Numbered from the stretch's first letter, positions 1-6,922 are shown. The stretch: 14,401 nucleotides of DNA from CAYVAR01 sp964449675 (GCA_964449675.1 CAYVAR010000029.1:1-14401); one strand, 5' to 3'. The notes: generated by a model from the letters alone, not told the origin. Numbers and translations are program-made.

Positions 1-9
1 AAATCTCGT

Positions 10-294
10 CTACTCAAAACTCACGCGCAACCTGGATCCAAAAGCTCCCGCAATTCTTTTAAGAAGCTCAACAGACGCATTCGAAGTCATTCGTTCTATT
101 CGAGAAATGACTGCTTGCGTGGTTTTTGCCTTACTCGCAAGGTCTTTCTGCGTCATTTTTTGCCGGATTCGCTCGGCGATAATTTGGCGGGACACTTGAT
201 ATTCCACTTCCGACGCTTCCCAAGCTTTGCGAAACTCCGGATCTTTGAGAGAGTCTTTTAGATGATCCTTTAATGAATATAGGTGTCTTGCCAT
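10..294 (-). CDS. higA: HigA-like XRE antitoxin
   Basis: This 94-aa protein carries a lambda-repressor-like helix-turn-helix at about residues 38-90, with the conserved run MTQKDLASKAKTTQAVISRI. The family binds DNA, represses its own operon and neutralises a RelE-fold toxin. The gene lies 39 bp downstream of a HigB-like toxin on the same strand, which is the toxin-first order typical of HigBA. Its ATG is 8 nt after a strong promoter, so the antitoxin can be made from its own leaderless transcript, independent of the toxin. An inverted repeat inside that promoter is the likely binding site. The assignment to the family is firm. The exact partner rests on adjacency. Confidence 0.88.
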   Translation of the reverse strand: MARHLYSLKDHLKDSLKDPEFRKAWEASEVEYQVSRQIIAERIRQKMTQKDLASKAKTTQAVISRIERMTSNASVELLKRIAGAFGSRLRVSFE

Positions 295-300
295 ATATCA

Positions 301-331
301 AGAATATATCCTAAAAGATATATTCTGTCAA
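301..331 (-). promoter_or_regulatory. higA promoter with internal operator dyad
   Basis: On the minus strand there is TTGACA (326-331), a 17-nt spacer and TATATT (303-308), 8 nt before the higA ATG. A perfect 10-bp inverted repeat, AGAATATATC (301-310) and GATATATTCT (317-326), separated by 6 nt, covers the spacer and -10 box. It is the natural autorepression site for the XRE antitoxin. Confidence 0.75.
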
Positions 332-333
332 TA

Positions 334-690
334 TCATATTCTTTCTCTTCGCTGATACTCTTTCAGTCGAGACAGCGCAATAGATAGTTCCCTTGGCGGT
401 GTTTTCTGCGTCTTTTTGTAAAACGCATGCAGAAGTACAATCTGCTTTTCCACCTGGGTCACAAACAAAATTCTTGTGCTCTCCTGTCCTAAAATTCGAA
501 TTTCCCAAAGTGATGTGCCGGAAAGCTTCTTCATGTGGCTCGTTACCGCCTGGAGTCCATATTCTTCTACGTGCATCAAAATCCGTAACGCTTTGACTTT
601 CAGGCTTGGTCGTGCTGCATCAAGAAAATCTCGAACAGGCATATCTCCTGCAGAAGTTTCATAGTAGACGACGCGCCATTGGATACTCAT
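334..690 (-). CDS. higB: HigB/RelE-like toxin (phage Gp49-like)
   Basis: This 118-aa protein matches the Gp49-like/HigB branch of the RelE/ParE fold: an N-terminal DFLDA helix, then a strand-rich core LWEIRILGQESTRILFV, the block VLLHAFYKKTQKTPPRE and a C-terminal basic helix. Family members are ribosome-dependent mRNA endonucleases. The ATG at 690 gives a full-length toxin. Upstream on the minus strand is TGATACAAT, an extended -10 whose start would leave a short 5' UTR. The toxin precedes its XRE antitoxin, as in HigBA. Other ORFs crossing this interval are shadows. Function is inferred from the family. Confidence 0.87.
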   Translation of the reverse strand: MSIQWRVVYYETSAGDMPVRDFLDAARPSLKVKALRILMHVEEYGLQAVTSHMKKLSGTSLWEIRILGQESTRILFVTQVEKQIVLLHAFYKKTQKTPPRELSIALSRLKEYQRRERI

Positions 691-744
691 ATATGCTATC
701 TAAATTGTATCACGCGGTGAGCTCCAGGGCCGTCTTAAGAGGGA

Positions 745-1131
745 TTAGTCAAAATCGTAGACACGCACACCAGGGATTTTTGTAAAGTGCTTCTTGTTTA
801 AGGTCACCACTTCCGCCCCAATATCAAGCGCCGTCGCTGCGATGATGTAATCTGGTGTTTCTAAATTTTTCACTCCGCTTCGGAAAATTTCTCCTGCGCG
901 CTTGGCAATATTCCAGGATAGATCAACTACCTCAAAATACTTGAGAAAACCCTGTATTCTTTTCTTTTGTATGGGATCAGAAGAGCTTTTTCCCGAAAAT
1001 AATTCAAATCCGACAATTGAGGAAGCATAAAGTTCTTCATCCGTATCATCAAAAAGAGCCAATAATGCTTCGCCTTGAGATCGGCGGCGCAAGCTATCAA
1101 TAAGTACGCTAGTATCAAAAAGTAGTTTCAC
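745..1131 (-). CDS. vapC: VapC-type PIN-domain ribonuclease toxin
   Basis: This is a 128-aa PIN-domain protein. The acidic metal-binding set is visible: D6 in LLFDTSVLID, E43 in VGFELFSG and D94 in ETPDYIIAATA, followed by the late TLNKKHF block with N112. VapC toxins cleave tRNA or rRNA with Mg2+ or Mn2+. The start is GTG at 1131, which overlaps the antitoxin stop by 4 nt (GTGA), so translation is probably coupled. The length is normal for VapC. This protein is not closely related to the PIN protein found twice in the right half. Confidence 0.9.
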   Translation of the reverse strand: MKLLFDTSVLIDSLRRRSQGEALLALFDDTDEELYASSIVGFELFSGKSSSDPIQKKRIQGFLKYFEVVDLSWNIAKRAGEIFRSGVKNLETPDYIIAATALDIGAEVVTLNKKHFTKIPGVRVYDFD

Positions 1132-1394
1132 TCTTTATCCCATCTCCCGAGAAAATTCGAAGCACCTAGCCTTCTCAATGGATTGTCTTCTTTCGAATAC
1201 ACAAATCCTTTTGATGCGGCTTTCAGGGCCTTCATGAGTCCTCTATTTCTTGGTTTTACTATACTTGCAGGTATCAATTTTGCTACAATCTTTTTATCCT
1301 TCTCAACCACAATATTCCTTCCAGCAGCTACTTGATCCAAAAGATCAAAGAAATTATTTCTAACCGCGGTCGCAGAAAATCTCAATGTATTCAT
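1128..1394 (-). CDS. vapB: VapB-like (Phd/YefM-type) antitoxin
   Basis: The 88-aa protein begins MNTLRFSATAVRNNFFDLLD and continues with NIVVEKDKKIVAKLIP. This is the Phd/YefM DNA-binding fold, followed by a variable tail that should wrap the toxin. I chose ATG 1394 rather than an upstream start near 1421. It sits 6 nt after a TATGGT -10 box that has a perfect TTGACA -35 box 17 nt further upstream, and the longer start would lie inside that promoter. The gene overlaps vapC by 4 nt. It should neutralise VapC and autorepress the operon. Confidence 0.82.
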   Translation of the reverse strand: MNTLRFSATAVRNNFFDLLDQVAAGRNIVVEKDKKIVAKLIPASIVKPRNRGLMKALKAASKGFVYSKEDNPLRRLGASNFLGRWDKE

Positions 1395-1400
1395 ATCATG

Positions 1401-1429
1401 ACCATACCACGTAATGTACATCTTGTCAA
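1401..1429 (-). promoter_or_regulatory. vapBC promoter (leaderless)
   Basis: Minus strand TTGACA (1424-1429), 17-nt spacer, TATGGT (1401-1406), then 6 nt to the vapB ATG. It lies in the 46-bp gap after the nuclease gene stop. Confidence 0.7.
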
Positions 1430-1440
1430 TAGGAAAATCG

Positions 1441-2031
1441 CTATTTATCTATGATTCTTTCTTCGTACTTGAGCTCTCCCCGATCTTTATAGCGCGTAGC
1501 TTCAGCATGCCCTCCGTCGACCATCGCTTCATTGACGAGTGTCCCCTTTGTACATCCTTTGGGATTATCTTTAAGTCCAGGTCGAGACGTGTTGTAGGTA
1601 AGATGCATGTAACTAGCGGGAAGAAATGTCGGCGTCGTTTCGCAATCGATCCACACCCACGCAAGTATCCTGCCATATTTATCTTCCTGATATCGATCAT
1701 ACTCAAGGTACACGCGCTTCCCTTCTGTCATTTCCTTTAATTTCTCTTGCGATTCAATGTAATTGGGCTCACCACGATCTGGTGAATTGATACCGATGAG
1801 CCGAACAGATCTTCCGTCATTTAAGGTAAATGTATCACCATCAGAAATAACATCAACCATACCGCTTGACGGAAACACTTTTGTGTTTTGGTAGTAATTC
1901 TGACCTTTTGTAAGATTTTTTGGATTCCAACCAAGCGACATTGCAAGGAGAATTCCCGGGATAAGGACGGCTGGAATGCCAATTGCCGCAATCTTCTTCC
2001 CGCTCCATGTCTCCTTCCTCTTTTTTGCCAT
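1441..2031 (-). CDS. Membrane-anchored thermonuclease-like (SNase) protein
   Basis: This is a 196-aa protein. After a Lys/Arg-rich start, residues 14-34 form one hydrophobic segment (signal anchor). A staphylococcal-nuclease-like OB fold follows, with SDGDTF (63-68), VRLIGINSP (76-84) and DKYGRILAWVW (117-127). The catalytic arginines are conserved (R77, R121). The usual Asp in the IDTPE motif is N82, and the position normally held by the catalytic Glu is D85, with E88 three residues on, so activity may be altered. SNases hydrolyse DNA and RNA with Ca2+, and the anchor would place this one outside the membrane, where scavenging nucleic acid is plausible. The ATG is 6 nt after a TAGACT -10 box. 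Confidence 0.82.
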   Translation of the reverse strand: MAKKRKETWSGKKIAAIGIPAVLIPGILLAMSLGWNPKNLTKGQNYYQNTKVFPSSGMVDVISDGDTFTLNDGRSVRLIGINSPDRGEPNYIESQEKLKEMTEGKRVYLEYDRYQEDKYGRILAWVWIDCETTPTFLPASYMHLTYNTSRPGLKDNPKGCTKGTLVNEAMVDGGHAEATRYKDRGELKYEERIIDK

Positions 2032-2037
2032 ATTTTC

Positions 2038-2085
2038 AGTCTACCAAAGATCCTTCTTGACATGTCAAGAAGGATGTACTAACAT
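2038..2085. promoter_or_regulatory. Divergent promoters sharing a perfect 26-bp palindrome
   Basis: The interval 2050-2075 is a perfect 26-bp palindrome centred on TTGACATGTCAA, so each half carries a TTGACA -35 box. Plus strand: TTGACA 2057-2062, 17 nt, TAACAT 2080-2085, then ATG at 2097. Minus strand: -35 at 2063-2068, 19 nt, then TAGACT 2038-2043 preceded by TGG, 6 nt before the nuclease ATG. A dimeric repressor here would shut both genes. The AbrB-type antitoxin next door is the obvious candidate. Confidence 0.7.
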
Positions 2086-2096
2086 TGTACGTACAT

Positions 2097-2345
2097 ATGC
2101 AGACAACAACCATTTCTCAACTTGGCAACAGCAACGCAGTCATTATCCCCGCTCCCATCATGAAGGAGGCGAAATGGCACCGCGGACAAAAAATGGCAAT
2201 CGAATACATTACCCAGGCGGAGGGGGTTTTCATTCGTCCGGTTACAAAATCTTTGCCGTCATCCTCACGATCCCAACAGGAATTTCAGACGTGGCTTGAT
2301 GGGTTCCTTGCAGAAGATGGCGCGCTCCTGGATGAACTCGCCTAG
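2097..2345 (+). CDS. AbrB/MazE-type antitoxin of the Doc module
   Basis: This 82-aa protein opens with a SpoVT/AbrB swapped-hairpin DNA-binding domain (QLGNSNAVIIPAPIMKEAKW, then RGQKMAIEY). An acidic tail, QTWLDGFLAEDGALLDELA, probably binds the toxin. I place the start at ATG 2097, because an upstream in-frame TTG at 2085 overlaps the -10 box. It lies 9 bp before a Doc toxin gene on the same strand, so the pair is an AbrB-family antitoxin with a Doc toxin. Autorepression through the 26-bp palindrome is likely but not shown. Confidence 0.82.
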   Translation: MQTTTISQLGNSNAVIIPAPIMKEAKWHRGQKMAIEYITQAEGVFIRPVTKSLPSSSRSQQEFQTWLDGFLAEDGALLDELA

Positions 2346-2354
2346 CTTTATTGC

Positions 2355-2744
2355 ATGACAGTATATTTTGAGATTGATGAAGTCTATCGTATCCACGAAG
2401 CGATCATCAATCGAGCAGGTACCAAAGCCGGTGTCCGTGATTTCTCCCTCCTGCACTCTGCGGTAGAACGATGTAAGGCAACGTTCAATGGACAATCTCT
2501 CTACCCTACGCTTTTTGCCATGGCTGCAGCCCTTCTTCAATCACTTTGCATGAATCACCCGTTTACCGATGGAAATAAAAGAACGGCATGGGCCGCGACC
2601 AAACGTTTTCTCTGGTTAAATGGGTATCATCTCAAGGCGACGCCGCACGATGGAGCGGACTTCATGGTCCGTGTGGACAACGAAAAACCGAATCTCAAAG
2701 ACATCGCCTCCTGGCTCAAAGACCACAGTATCAAGCAAAAATAG
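2355..2744 (+). CDS. doc: Doc toxin (Fic/DOC family)
   Basis: This 129-aa all-helical Fic/DOC protein has the signature HPFTDGNKR at residues 68-76. The final K-R in place of the AMPylator G-R is the Doc form, which phosphorylates EF-Tu and stops translation. The N-terminal ALxxAxxR-type helix typical of death-on-curing proteins is present (SLLHSAVERCKATF). Length is normal for Doc. The ATG follows the antitoxin stop by 9 bp, so the two genes are co-transcribed. It ends 9 bp before the arms of the 44-bp palindrome. Confidence 0.88.
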   Translation: MTVYFEIDEVYRIHEAIINRAGTKAGVRDFSLLHSAVERCKATFNGQSLYPTLFAMAAALLQSLCMNHPFTDGNKRTAWAATKRFLWLNGYHLKATPHDGADFMVRVDNEKPNLKDIASWLKDHSIKQK

Positions 2745-2753
2745 ACGGATCCA

Positions 2754-2797
2754 TTCATTGACAACAATAACGCGGCCGCGTTATTGTTGTCAATGAA
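2754..2797. repeat. Perfect 44-bp palindrome (2 x 22 bp, no spacer)
   Basis: The arms 2754-2775 and 2776-2797 are exact reverse complements, with CGCGGCCGCG at the centre. No T-run follows on either strand, so this is not a classical intrinsic terminator. Each half contains ATTGACAACAATAA, and TTGACA followed 17 nt later by TTATTG could act as a weak promoter on both strands. It separates doc from the membrane-protein operon. Confidence 0.9.
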
Positions 2798-2824
2798 GGA
2801 ACATGCGCTTTGTTCCAAAGCCCT

Positions 2825-3637
2825 ATGCAATCTCTTGCACACATTTCTGTTCGGGATAAGGTAGTGATGATCGCCGCACCAGTCTTGGCGACGTTACTAA
2901 GCAACATATTCAACCTCACATTTCTTCAATCTACCCTCTTGTTTTTTGCCGTTCCCGCAATCTATCTTTCACTCCGCAACCCGCGCCTAATCAAAACCAC
3001 GCTCATCTTCAGCCTCGTCATGGGCATCACCATGCTTATTATCTTTGACCATATGGGATACCTGGACGCGTCGTGGTATGTGCCGGGCAGCATGGGGAGA
3101 TTTTTGCGCGATTCAATCCCTATCGAAGACGGTCCGTGGGCGGTACTCCTGGTATATTACGTGATCATCACATGGGAGTATTTCTTCTTTACACCCAAAA
3201 AACACTACAAATTTCATCCCAACATTATCTGGTTCTACGCCTTTTGCGCATCGCTCCTCACGGTCTTTTTCATCGCGTATGTTGTCACGCCGACCTCCCT
3301 CATCGTCCCCTATTTTTACTTCAAACTCGGGATTCTATTTGAGATGATTCCTTTATCTATTGTTTTAGTGCGTAAACCCACACTTATCAGACCACTTCTT
3401 TTCCTGACGGCATATTTCTTTATTGTAGCCGCGCTTGCCGAGTATGTTGCACTCACGCATAACCAGTGGTATTTTGCCGGACAGCATTATATCGGAGAGA
3501 TTCAGTATTTCGGACATCGGCTCCCGTGGGATGAAGTGCTCGTCTGGTGGATCCTGGCAGCTCCCGGGATCGTCGCCTGGTATGAGTCCTTCGCCGCTGA
3601 CCCCAAACGCGTAGCTCGCGCTTCATACGTCCCATGA
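2825..3637 (+). CDS. Multi-TM protein resembling two lycopene cyclase domains
   Basis: The product is about 270 aa, very hydrophobic, with roughly eight membrane segments. It appears to contain two similar halves. Each has an aromatic/Trp segment, then a Pro-acidic pair opening a helix: SIPIEDGPWAVLLVYYVI in the first half and RLPWDEVLVWWILAAPGIV in the second. This is the layout of the heterodimeric CrtYc/CrtYd lycopene cyclase fold (LPIEE-like motifs), which cyclises carotenoid ends, here fused in one chain. ATG 2825 is preferred, and an in-frame TTG lies at 2810. It overlaps the methyltransferase start by ATGA. No other carotenoid gene is visible, so the substrate is unknown. Confidence 0.6.
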   Translation: MQSLAHISVRDKVVMIAAPVLATLLSNIFNLTFLQSTLLFFAVPAIYLSLRNPRLIKTTLIFSLVMGITMLIIFDHMGYLDASWYVPGSMGRFLRDSIPIEDGPWAVLLVYYVIITWEYFFFTPKKHYKFHPNIIWFYAFCASLLTVFFIAYVVTPTSLIVPYFYFKLGILFEMIPLSIVLVRKPTLIRPLLFLTAYFFIVAALAEYVALTHNQWYFAGQHYIGEIQYFGHRLPWDEVLVWWILAAPGIVAWYESFAADPKRVARASYVP

Positions 3638-4485
3638 AAAGGCAGCATAATACACGCGTGTCCGACTACTACGACGCCACTGCCTGGGAATACCGACTCG
3701 TTCTTAACCTCGGAGCGCATCATGGGTTGCACTTTGGGTATTACGACGGAGCCCACGAGACCTATCCGGAAGCGAGCCTGAACATGAATCGTGTCCTTGC
3801 CGATCGGGCGGGTCTTCGGCGCGGCATGCGGGTGTTGGATGCCGGGTGTGGGATTGGTGGCTCAAGCGTCTGGCTTGCGAAGCATCGAGAGTGTTTCTGT
3901 GTAGGCATCACCCTATCGGCCAAACAATGTGCCCTAGCCCAATCTCTTGCCAAAGCCAGTGGCGTTTCGGATAAAGCGACGTTTCTCGTGGAAGACTATA
4001 CCCGAACCCAGTTCCCCAATGGAAACTTTGACGTGGTGTGGGCCGTGGAAAGCGTCTGCTATGCACCGCAAAAAATCACGTTTCTCAAAGAAGCGTACCG
4101 ACTCCTGCGGCCGGCAGGGACGCTCATCATCGCAGACGGCTTTCGGGCGAAGCGCCGGTATGCCCAGGGCGAAGAACAGCTCATGCGGACGTGGCTTAAC
4201 GGCTGGGTTGTTCCGGATATTGATCATCATGAGGACTTTGTAAAAAAGATGGTACAGACTGGCTTCTATCAGGTAGAGTATAAAAACATTACATCCAACG
4301 TGCTTCCATTCTCCCGATGGGTCGCCAGACGCGCTGCTTTGCTCACTCCAATCGCGCAGATATTGCGCGCGCTCGGTTTCTTTACCACGCTCCAAGTCAA
4401 CAATGGAATAGCCGCCATGAAGCAATACGAGGCGATTACCCAGGGCTTATGGGAATACGGTATTGTCGTTGGAAAAAAGGCGTGA
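3634..4485 (+). CDS. Class I SAM-dependent methyltransferase
   Basis: This 283-aa methyltransferase has a Rossmann core: motif I VLDAGCGIGG (67-76), an acidic residue in VEDYTR, motif IV FDVVWAVESVCY and the post-I block LKEAYRLLRPAGTLIIAD. The N-terminal GLHFGYYDG block is typical of small-molecule and lipid C- or O-methyltransferases (tocopherol, sterol and cyclopropane-type relatives). The C-terminal third is family-specific and carries several hydrophobic helices. The ATG overlaps the preceding stop (ATGA), so the two are translationally coupled and likely act on the same lipid or isoprenoid. The precise substrate cannot be read from sequence. Confidence 0.85.
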   Translation: MKRQHNTRVSDYYDATAWEYRLVLNLGAHHGLHFGYYDGAHETYPEASLNMNRVLADRAGLRRGMRVLDAGCGIGGSSVWLAKHRECFCVGITLSAKQCALAQSLAKASGVSDKATFLVEDYTRTQFPNGNFDVVWAVESVCYAPQKITFLKEAYRLLRPAGTLIIADGFRAKRRYAQGEEQLMRTWLNGWVVPDIDHHEDFVKKMVQTGFYQVEYKNITSNVLPFSRWVARRAALLTPIAQILRALGFFTTLQVNNGIAAMKQYEAITQGLWEYGIVVGKKA

Positions 4486-4526
4486 GCAGAAAATACTGGC
4501 TCAAATCCCACAGCACCAGACGCTAA

Positions 4527-5126
4527 TCATCCTACACTAAAAACTCCAATCAACGCATCTTGTTGGAAAAAAACTCCTTGATATGGCAATGCTTCGACAA
4601 GATCACCCGCTGTGACAATGTGATCTTCTGCGTAAGAATCGCATAGATGCAATGATCTCGTTCTATCATCATATCCATAGGCCAAAACCGCATGAGGTAT
4701 GCCATCTTCACCTAGTAATGCTTCAACTGCAAACTCGATGGGCGACATAATTCTTGTTGTTCGTTGAAGTACATGCTCAGCCCATCGACCACCTGACACA
4801 GAAATATATACTAAATTCCCACCATCAATCTCTTTTACAATTGATGCATACAATGACCTGACATCAACAAAAACAACCTGGTAATAAACAGCACTAAAAC
4901 CATCTAATGCATTAATCTGCGCGAGTACGCTCGGTACATTAACAGGAGCACGCCTAGCATCAAATATTCTATTTACTTCCTCTGGAGATATCAATTCATC
5001 TGGATGACCTAGAGTATTTATAGCAGTTGCGACACAATTGGCTAAACAATTACTCCCTTGTTGCCATAAAATTTTTAGAGTCTTTGTTACGTCAGTTGGC
5101 TCGTACATTTCAGGTTTTCGTTGCAT
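4527..5126 (-). CDS. C39-like papain-fold cysteine peptidase
   Basis: The 199-aa protein has the arrangement of a papain-like C39-type peptidase: Q22 and nucleophile C27 in LWQQGSNCLANC, H145 in GIPHAVLAYGYDD, and D163 in HLCDSY. No ABC transporter domain is attached and no signal peptide is visible. It is a stand-alone cytosolic protein that could process or modify peptides, or be a toxin or effector relative. It is convergent with the methyltransferase gene and separated from the next gene by an AT-rich gap. The ATG at 5126 starts almost on top of a TGTTATATA extended -10, so an internal ATG at 5108 may be the real start. Confidence 0.6.
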   Translation of the reverse strand: MQRKPEMYEPTDVTKTLKILWQQGSNCLANCVATAINTLGHPDELISPEEVNRIFDARRAPVNVPSVLAQINALDGFSAVYYQVVFVDVRSLYASIVKEIDGGNLVYISVSGGRWAEHVLQRTTRIMSPIEFAVEALLGEDGIPHAVLAYGYDDRTRSLHLCDSYAEDHIVTAGDLVEALPYQGVFFQQDALIGVFSVG

Positions 5127-5324
5127 ATATATAACATGTGAAATTAATTATTTAGGAAACCGTATTTTAACAAATTGTAACATATTTGTAAAACTTATAG
5201 TTAATATTATAAAGCTTTATAAGCTGCAAACTTACGTGCTTTTCTATTGTTAAATAAAATACCTGATAGCATAAGGAGCTGCATTGATTGAAGAGTCACC
5301 TCCCTTTGCGCTATTATATTACGC
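5127..5324. promoter_or_regulatory. AT-rich intergenic region with two divergent promoters
   Basis: This 198-bp gap holds no convincing ORF. Its left end has TGTTATATA on the minus strand (peptidase gene). Its right end has TTGAAG (5288-5293), 18 nt, then TATTAT (5312-5317), 7 nt before the ATG at 5325. The middle is strongly AT-rich. Confidence 0.5.
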
Positions 5325-5921
5325 ATGATGAAAACCGTCATATTCGTTCTGGGAATTCTCCTTTTTGTCACGGGAATATTCTTGATCTTTTCACTCCGAA
5401 AAATAAATCAAGAAGCCCTTGCGTTAGACCACAAAAAAACTTCCTATGCTATGGTAAGTGAGGATGCCCCGCCCCCATGTTCGTGGGATGTTGCCCTCCC
5501 ATCCCGCGTGATGAGTCAAAGCACATCTCAAACGCTTATCGTAAATGCAATCAATGCGTTGGAAAAGGAATGTCGATCGGACGTGACGCTTCTTGCCCCT
5601 GGATTTGATACAAGTCCAAAGAAAGAAGAACAAGCGCTTATTGCCGCAGCCAATGGGAAAGGGTCTATCGCGTGGGTTTTAACGCCAAGGCAAACGGGAA
5701 CGTTTGAGATCGCGTTATCCGATGGCCTATCGACAAAAACGATAGGCGTGAAAACGACAAACATGTTTGGCCTTTCCGCAACCCACGTACAAATCGCATC
5801 TTTTTTAGGGACGATCTTTGGCCCGATGTTTACCGTGCCGTGGTGGTTTGATAAATGGTTCCAACGCCGCAAAAACCAAGGAACAAAAGACTCCAATCAA
5901 CCTTCGACAAGTGGAGTATAA
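5325..5921 (+). CDS. Two-TM surface protein, unknown function
   Basis: The 198-aa protein has a hydrophobic segment at about residues 4-24 and a second at about 148-170, followed by a basic tail (KWFQRRKNQ). The central 120 residues would sit outside the membrane. They end in alternating strands (TGTFEIALSDGLSTKTIGVKTTNMFG) that suggest a small beta-sandwich. I do not recognise a family. ATG 5325 lies 7 nt after TATTAT, so the mRNA should be leaderless, and a second ATG follows immediately. Its stop codon TAA is part of the next gene's TATAAT box. Confidence 0.7.
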   Translation: MMKTVIFVLGILLFVTGIFLIFSLRKINQEALALDHKKTSYAMVSEDAPPPCSWDVALPSRVMSQSTSQTLIVNAINALEKECRSDVTLLAPGFDTSPKKEEQALIAAANGKGSIAWVLTPRQTGTFEIALSDGLSTKTIGVKTTNMFGLSATHVQIASFLGTIFGPMFTVPWWFDKWFQRRKNQGTKDSNQPSTSGV

Positions 5922-5922
5922 T
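5917..5922 (+). promoter_or_regulatory. -10 box overlapping the upstream stop codon
   Basis: TATAAT shares its TAA with the stop of the upstream gene and lies 10 nt before ATG 5933. No good -35 box is seen. Confidence 0.55.
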
Positions 5923-5932
5923 AGCAGGCTAT

Positions 5933-6535
5933 ATGAGTGAACTCCTTGGACAATCGCTTGCCGAGTATCAAAGTGCTATCCCTTCTGCTTCAGATCCATC
6001 TCTTGAGAGAAGATTAGATGTTGGAAGGGTAATTGATAAGCGCTTCGTACGGGAAGTTCTTGCAGCGCATAAACAACTTGCGCCGTGGCAAGGACTTTCG
6101 CTCACGGTGCGCCTTGCCCAACACGACGAAGACTATGGCGAATTTATAGGATATGCTGGATTCGTACACGATGAACCGATTGATCTTGCGACAAAATTGC
6201 AAGAAGGCATAGAGAGATATAGATGGGTTATTGAGGGGTGGTCTGATGCCGATCCCATGCCAACTGCAGTTACGGTGGTTATTCCACCAAATAGATATTC
6301 GACAGAAGATTTAGGTGATAATACATCAGCTTCTCGAAGCGCACTTATGGGTGGCGATATACGAATCTATTTGGATTCTAAAGAACCTAGACTTCCTCAG
6401 CTTGAAGTTAGTCCAAGTGGTCGATTCTTAAGTCCAACAATTGCATTTCATCCCTCTGTCGTACAAGAAGTTGCTATTGTGGACATGGAGCAAGTAGAGG
6501 AAAACGTCCCGCATGTGCTTTTCCGCGCAGTATGA
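5933..6535 (+). CDS. Conserved-looking soluble protein, unknown
   Basis: The product is a 200-aa soluble protein that I do not recognise. ATG 5933 (MSELLGQSLAEY) is chosen because it follows TATAAT by 10 nt, whereas longer in-frame starts lie inside the preceding gene. It has a helical N-terminal half (RFVREVLAAHKQL), then mixed alpha/beta sequence with strands TAVTVVIPP, DIRIYLDS and QEVAIVDME. There is no signal peptide and no Cys or His cluster. It converges on the YqfO-like gene, with only 15 bp between the stops. Confidence 0.65.
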   Translation: MSELLGQSLAEYQSAIPSASDPSLERRLDVGRVIDKRFVREVLAAHKQLAPWQGLSLTVRLAQHDEDYGEFIGYAGFVHDEPIDLATKLQEGIERYRWVIEGWSDADPMPTAVTVVIPPNRYSTEDLGDNTSASRSALMGGDIRIYLDSKEPRLPQLEVSPSGRFLSPTIAFHPSVVQEVAIVDMEQVEENVPHVLFRAV

Positions 6536-6536
6536 G

Positions 6537-6557
6537 AAGAAACATGAAGCTTATTTC
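6537..6557 (-). repeat. Border element J (degenerate)
   Basis: Minus strand GAAATAAGCTTCATGTTTC resembles the border core AAATAGGTTCTGATTTC with small indels. It sits exactly at the 3' end of the YqfO-like gene, whose TAA stop takes the position of TAG in other copies. There is no stem-loop part. This is the weakest of the ten assignments. Confidence 0.35.
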
Positions 6558-6880
6558 GTTGACATCTCTTCTATGCGGACAAACTCTATGTCCACCTGTT
6601 CCCACGGATGAACTGCTTTGATAGACTTTTCAATAAGCTTTGCTTTTTGAGCAAGACAAGTCATTTCTATCTTGGCAACTGGGGATCTCGTTATTTCTCC
6701 GATAGTTCCTTCAAACGGCCGGGCTCCTTGTTCGGTTTTCCAGTTTCCTTCACCGTAAGTGATATATGCTACGTGAGAGTAGTGGCCATACACTCCCGCA
6801 GAATGTTTTGAGGCCGCTTTGATGATACGCTCTATGACTTCTTTATCATCGGGACAATACACATAAAACTTATATTTCAT
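6551..6880 (-). CDS. YqfO/NIF3 C-terminal-like (PII-like fold) protein
   Basis: This 109-aa protein fits the stand-alone YqfO/NIF3-insert family (COG3323-like, PII/CutA-type ferredoxin fold). It begins MKYKFYVYCPDDKEVIERI, has AAGVYGHYSHV-type glycine and tyrosine positions, GEGNWKTEQGARPFEG, and ends HPWEQVDIEFV, matching the family HPYE motif. The function of the family is unsettled, and metal binding or a regulatory role has been proposed. ATG 6880 is chosen because TATAAT (6887-6892 on the minus strand) lies 6 nt upstream, and a longer in-frame start runs through that promoter. It is the leftmost module of the array. Confidence 0.75.
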   Translation of the reverse strand: MKYKFYVYCPDDKEVIERIIKAASKHSAGVYGHYSHVAYITYGEGNWKTEQGARPFEGTIGEITRSPVAKIEMTCLAQKAKLIEKSIKAVHPWEQVDIEFVRIEEMSTK

Positions 6881-6886
6881 AGTTAT

Positions 6887-6892
6887 ATTATA
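6887..6892 (-). promoter_or_regulatory. -10 box of the YqfO-like gene
   Basis: TATAAT on the minus strand, 6 nt before ATG 6880. The -35 region is T-rich without a clear match. Confidence 0.55.
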
Positions 6893-6922
6893 AACTACAC
6901 TGAAAAACAAAAAAATCACGCT

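Noticed and set aside
393..664. Plus-strand genes over the higB region
   Set aside because: These frames have no promoter and are shadows of the well-supported RelE-fold toxin on the minus strand.
2754..2797. Intrinsic terminator at the 44-bp palindrome
   Set aside because: There is no run of T after either arm, and the stem is far longer than typical terminators.
3934..4425. Minus-strand gene inside the methyltransferase region
   Set aside because: It is the antisense shadow of a clear Rossmann methyltransferase and has no recognisable motif.
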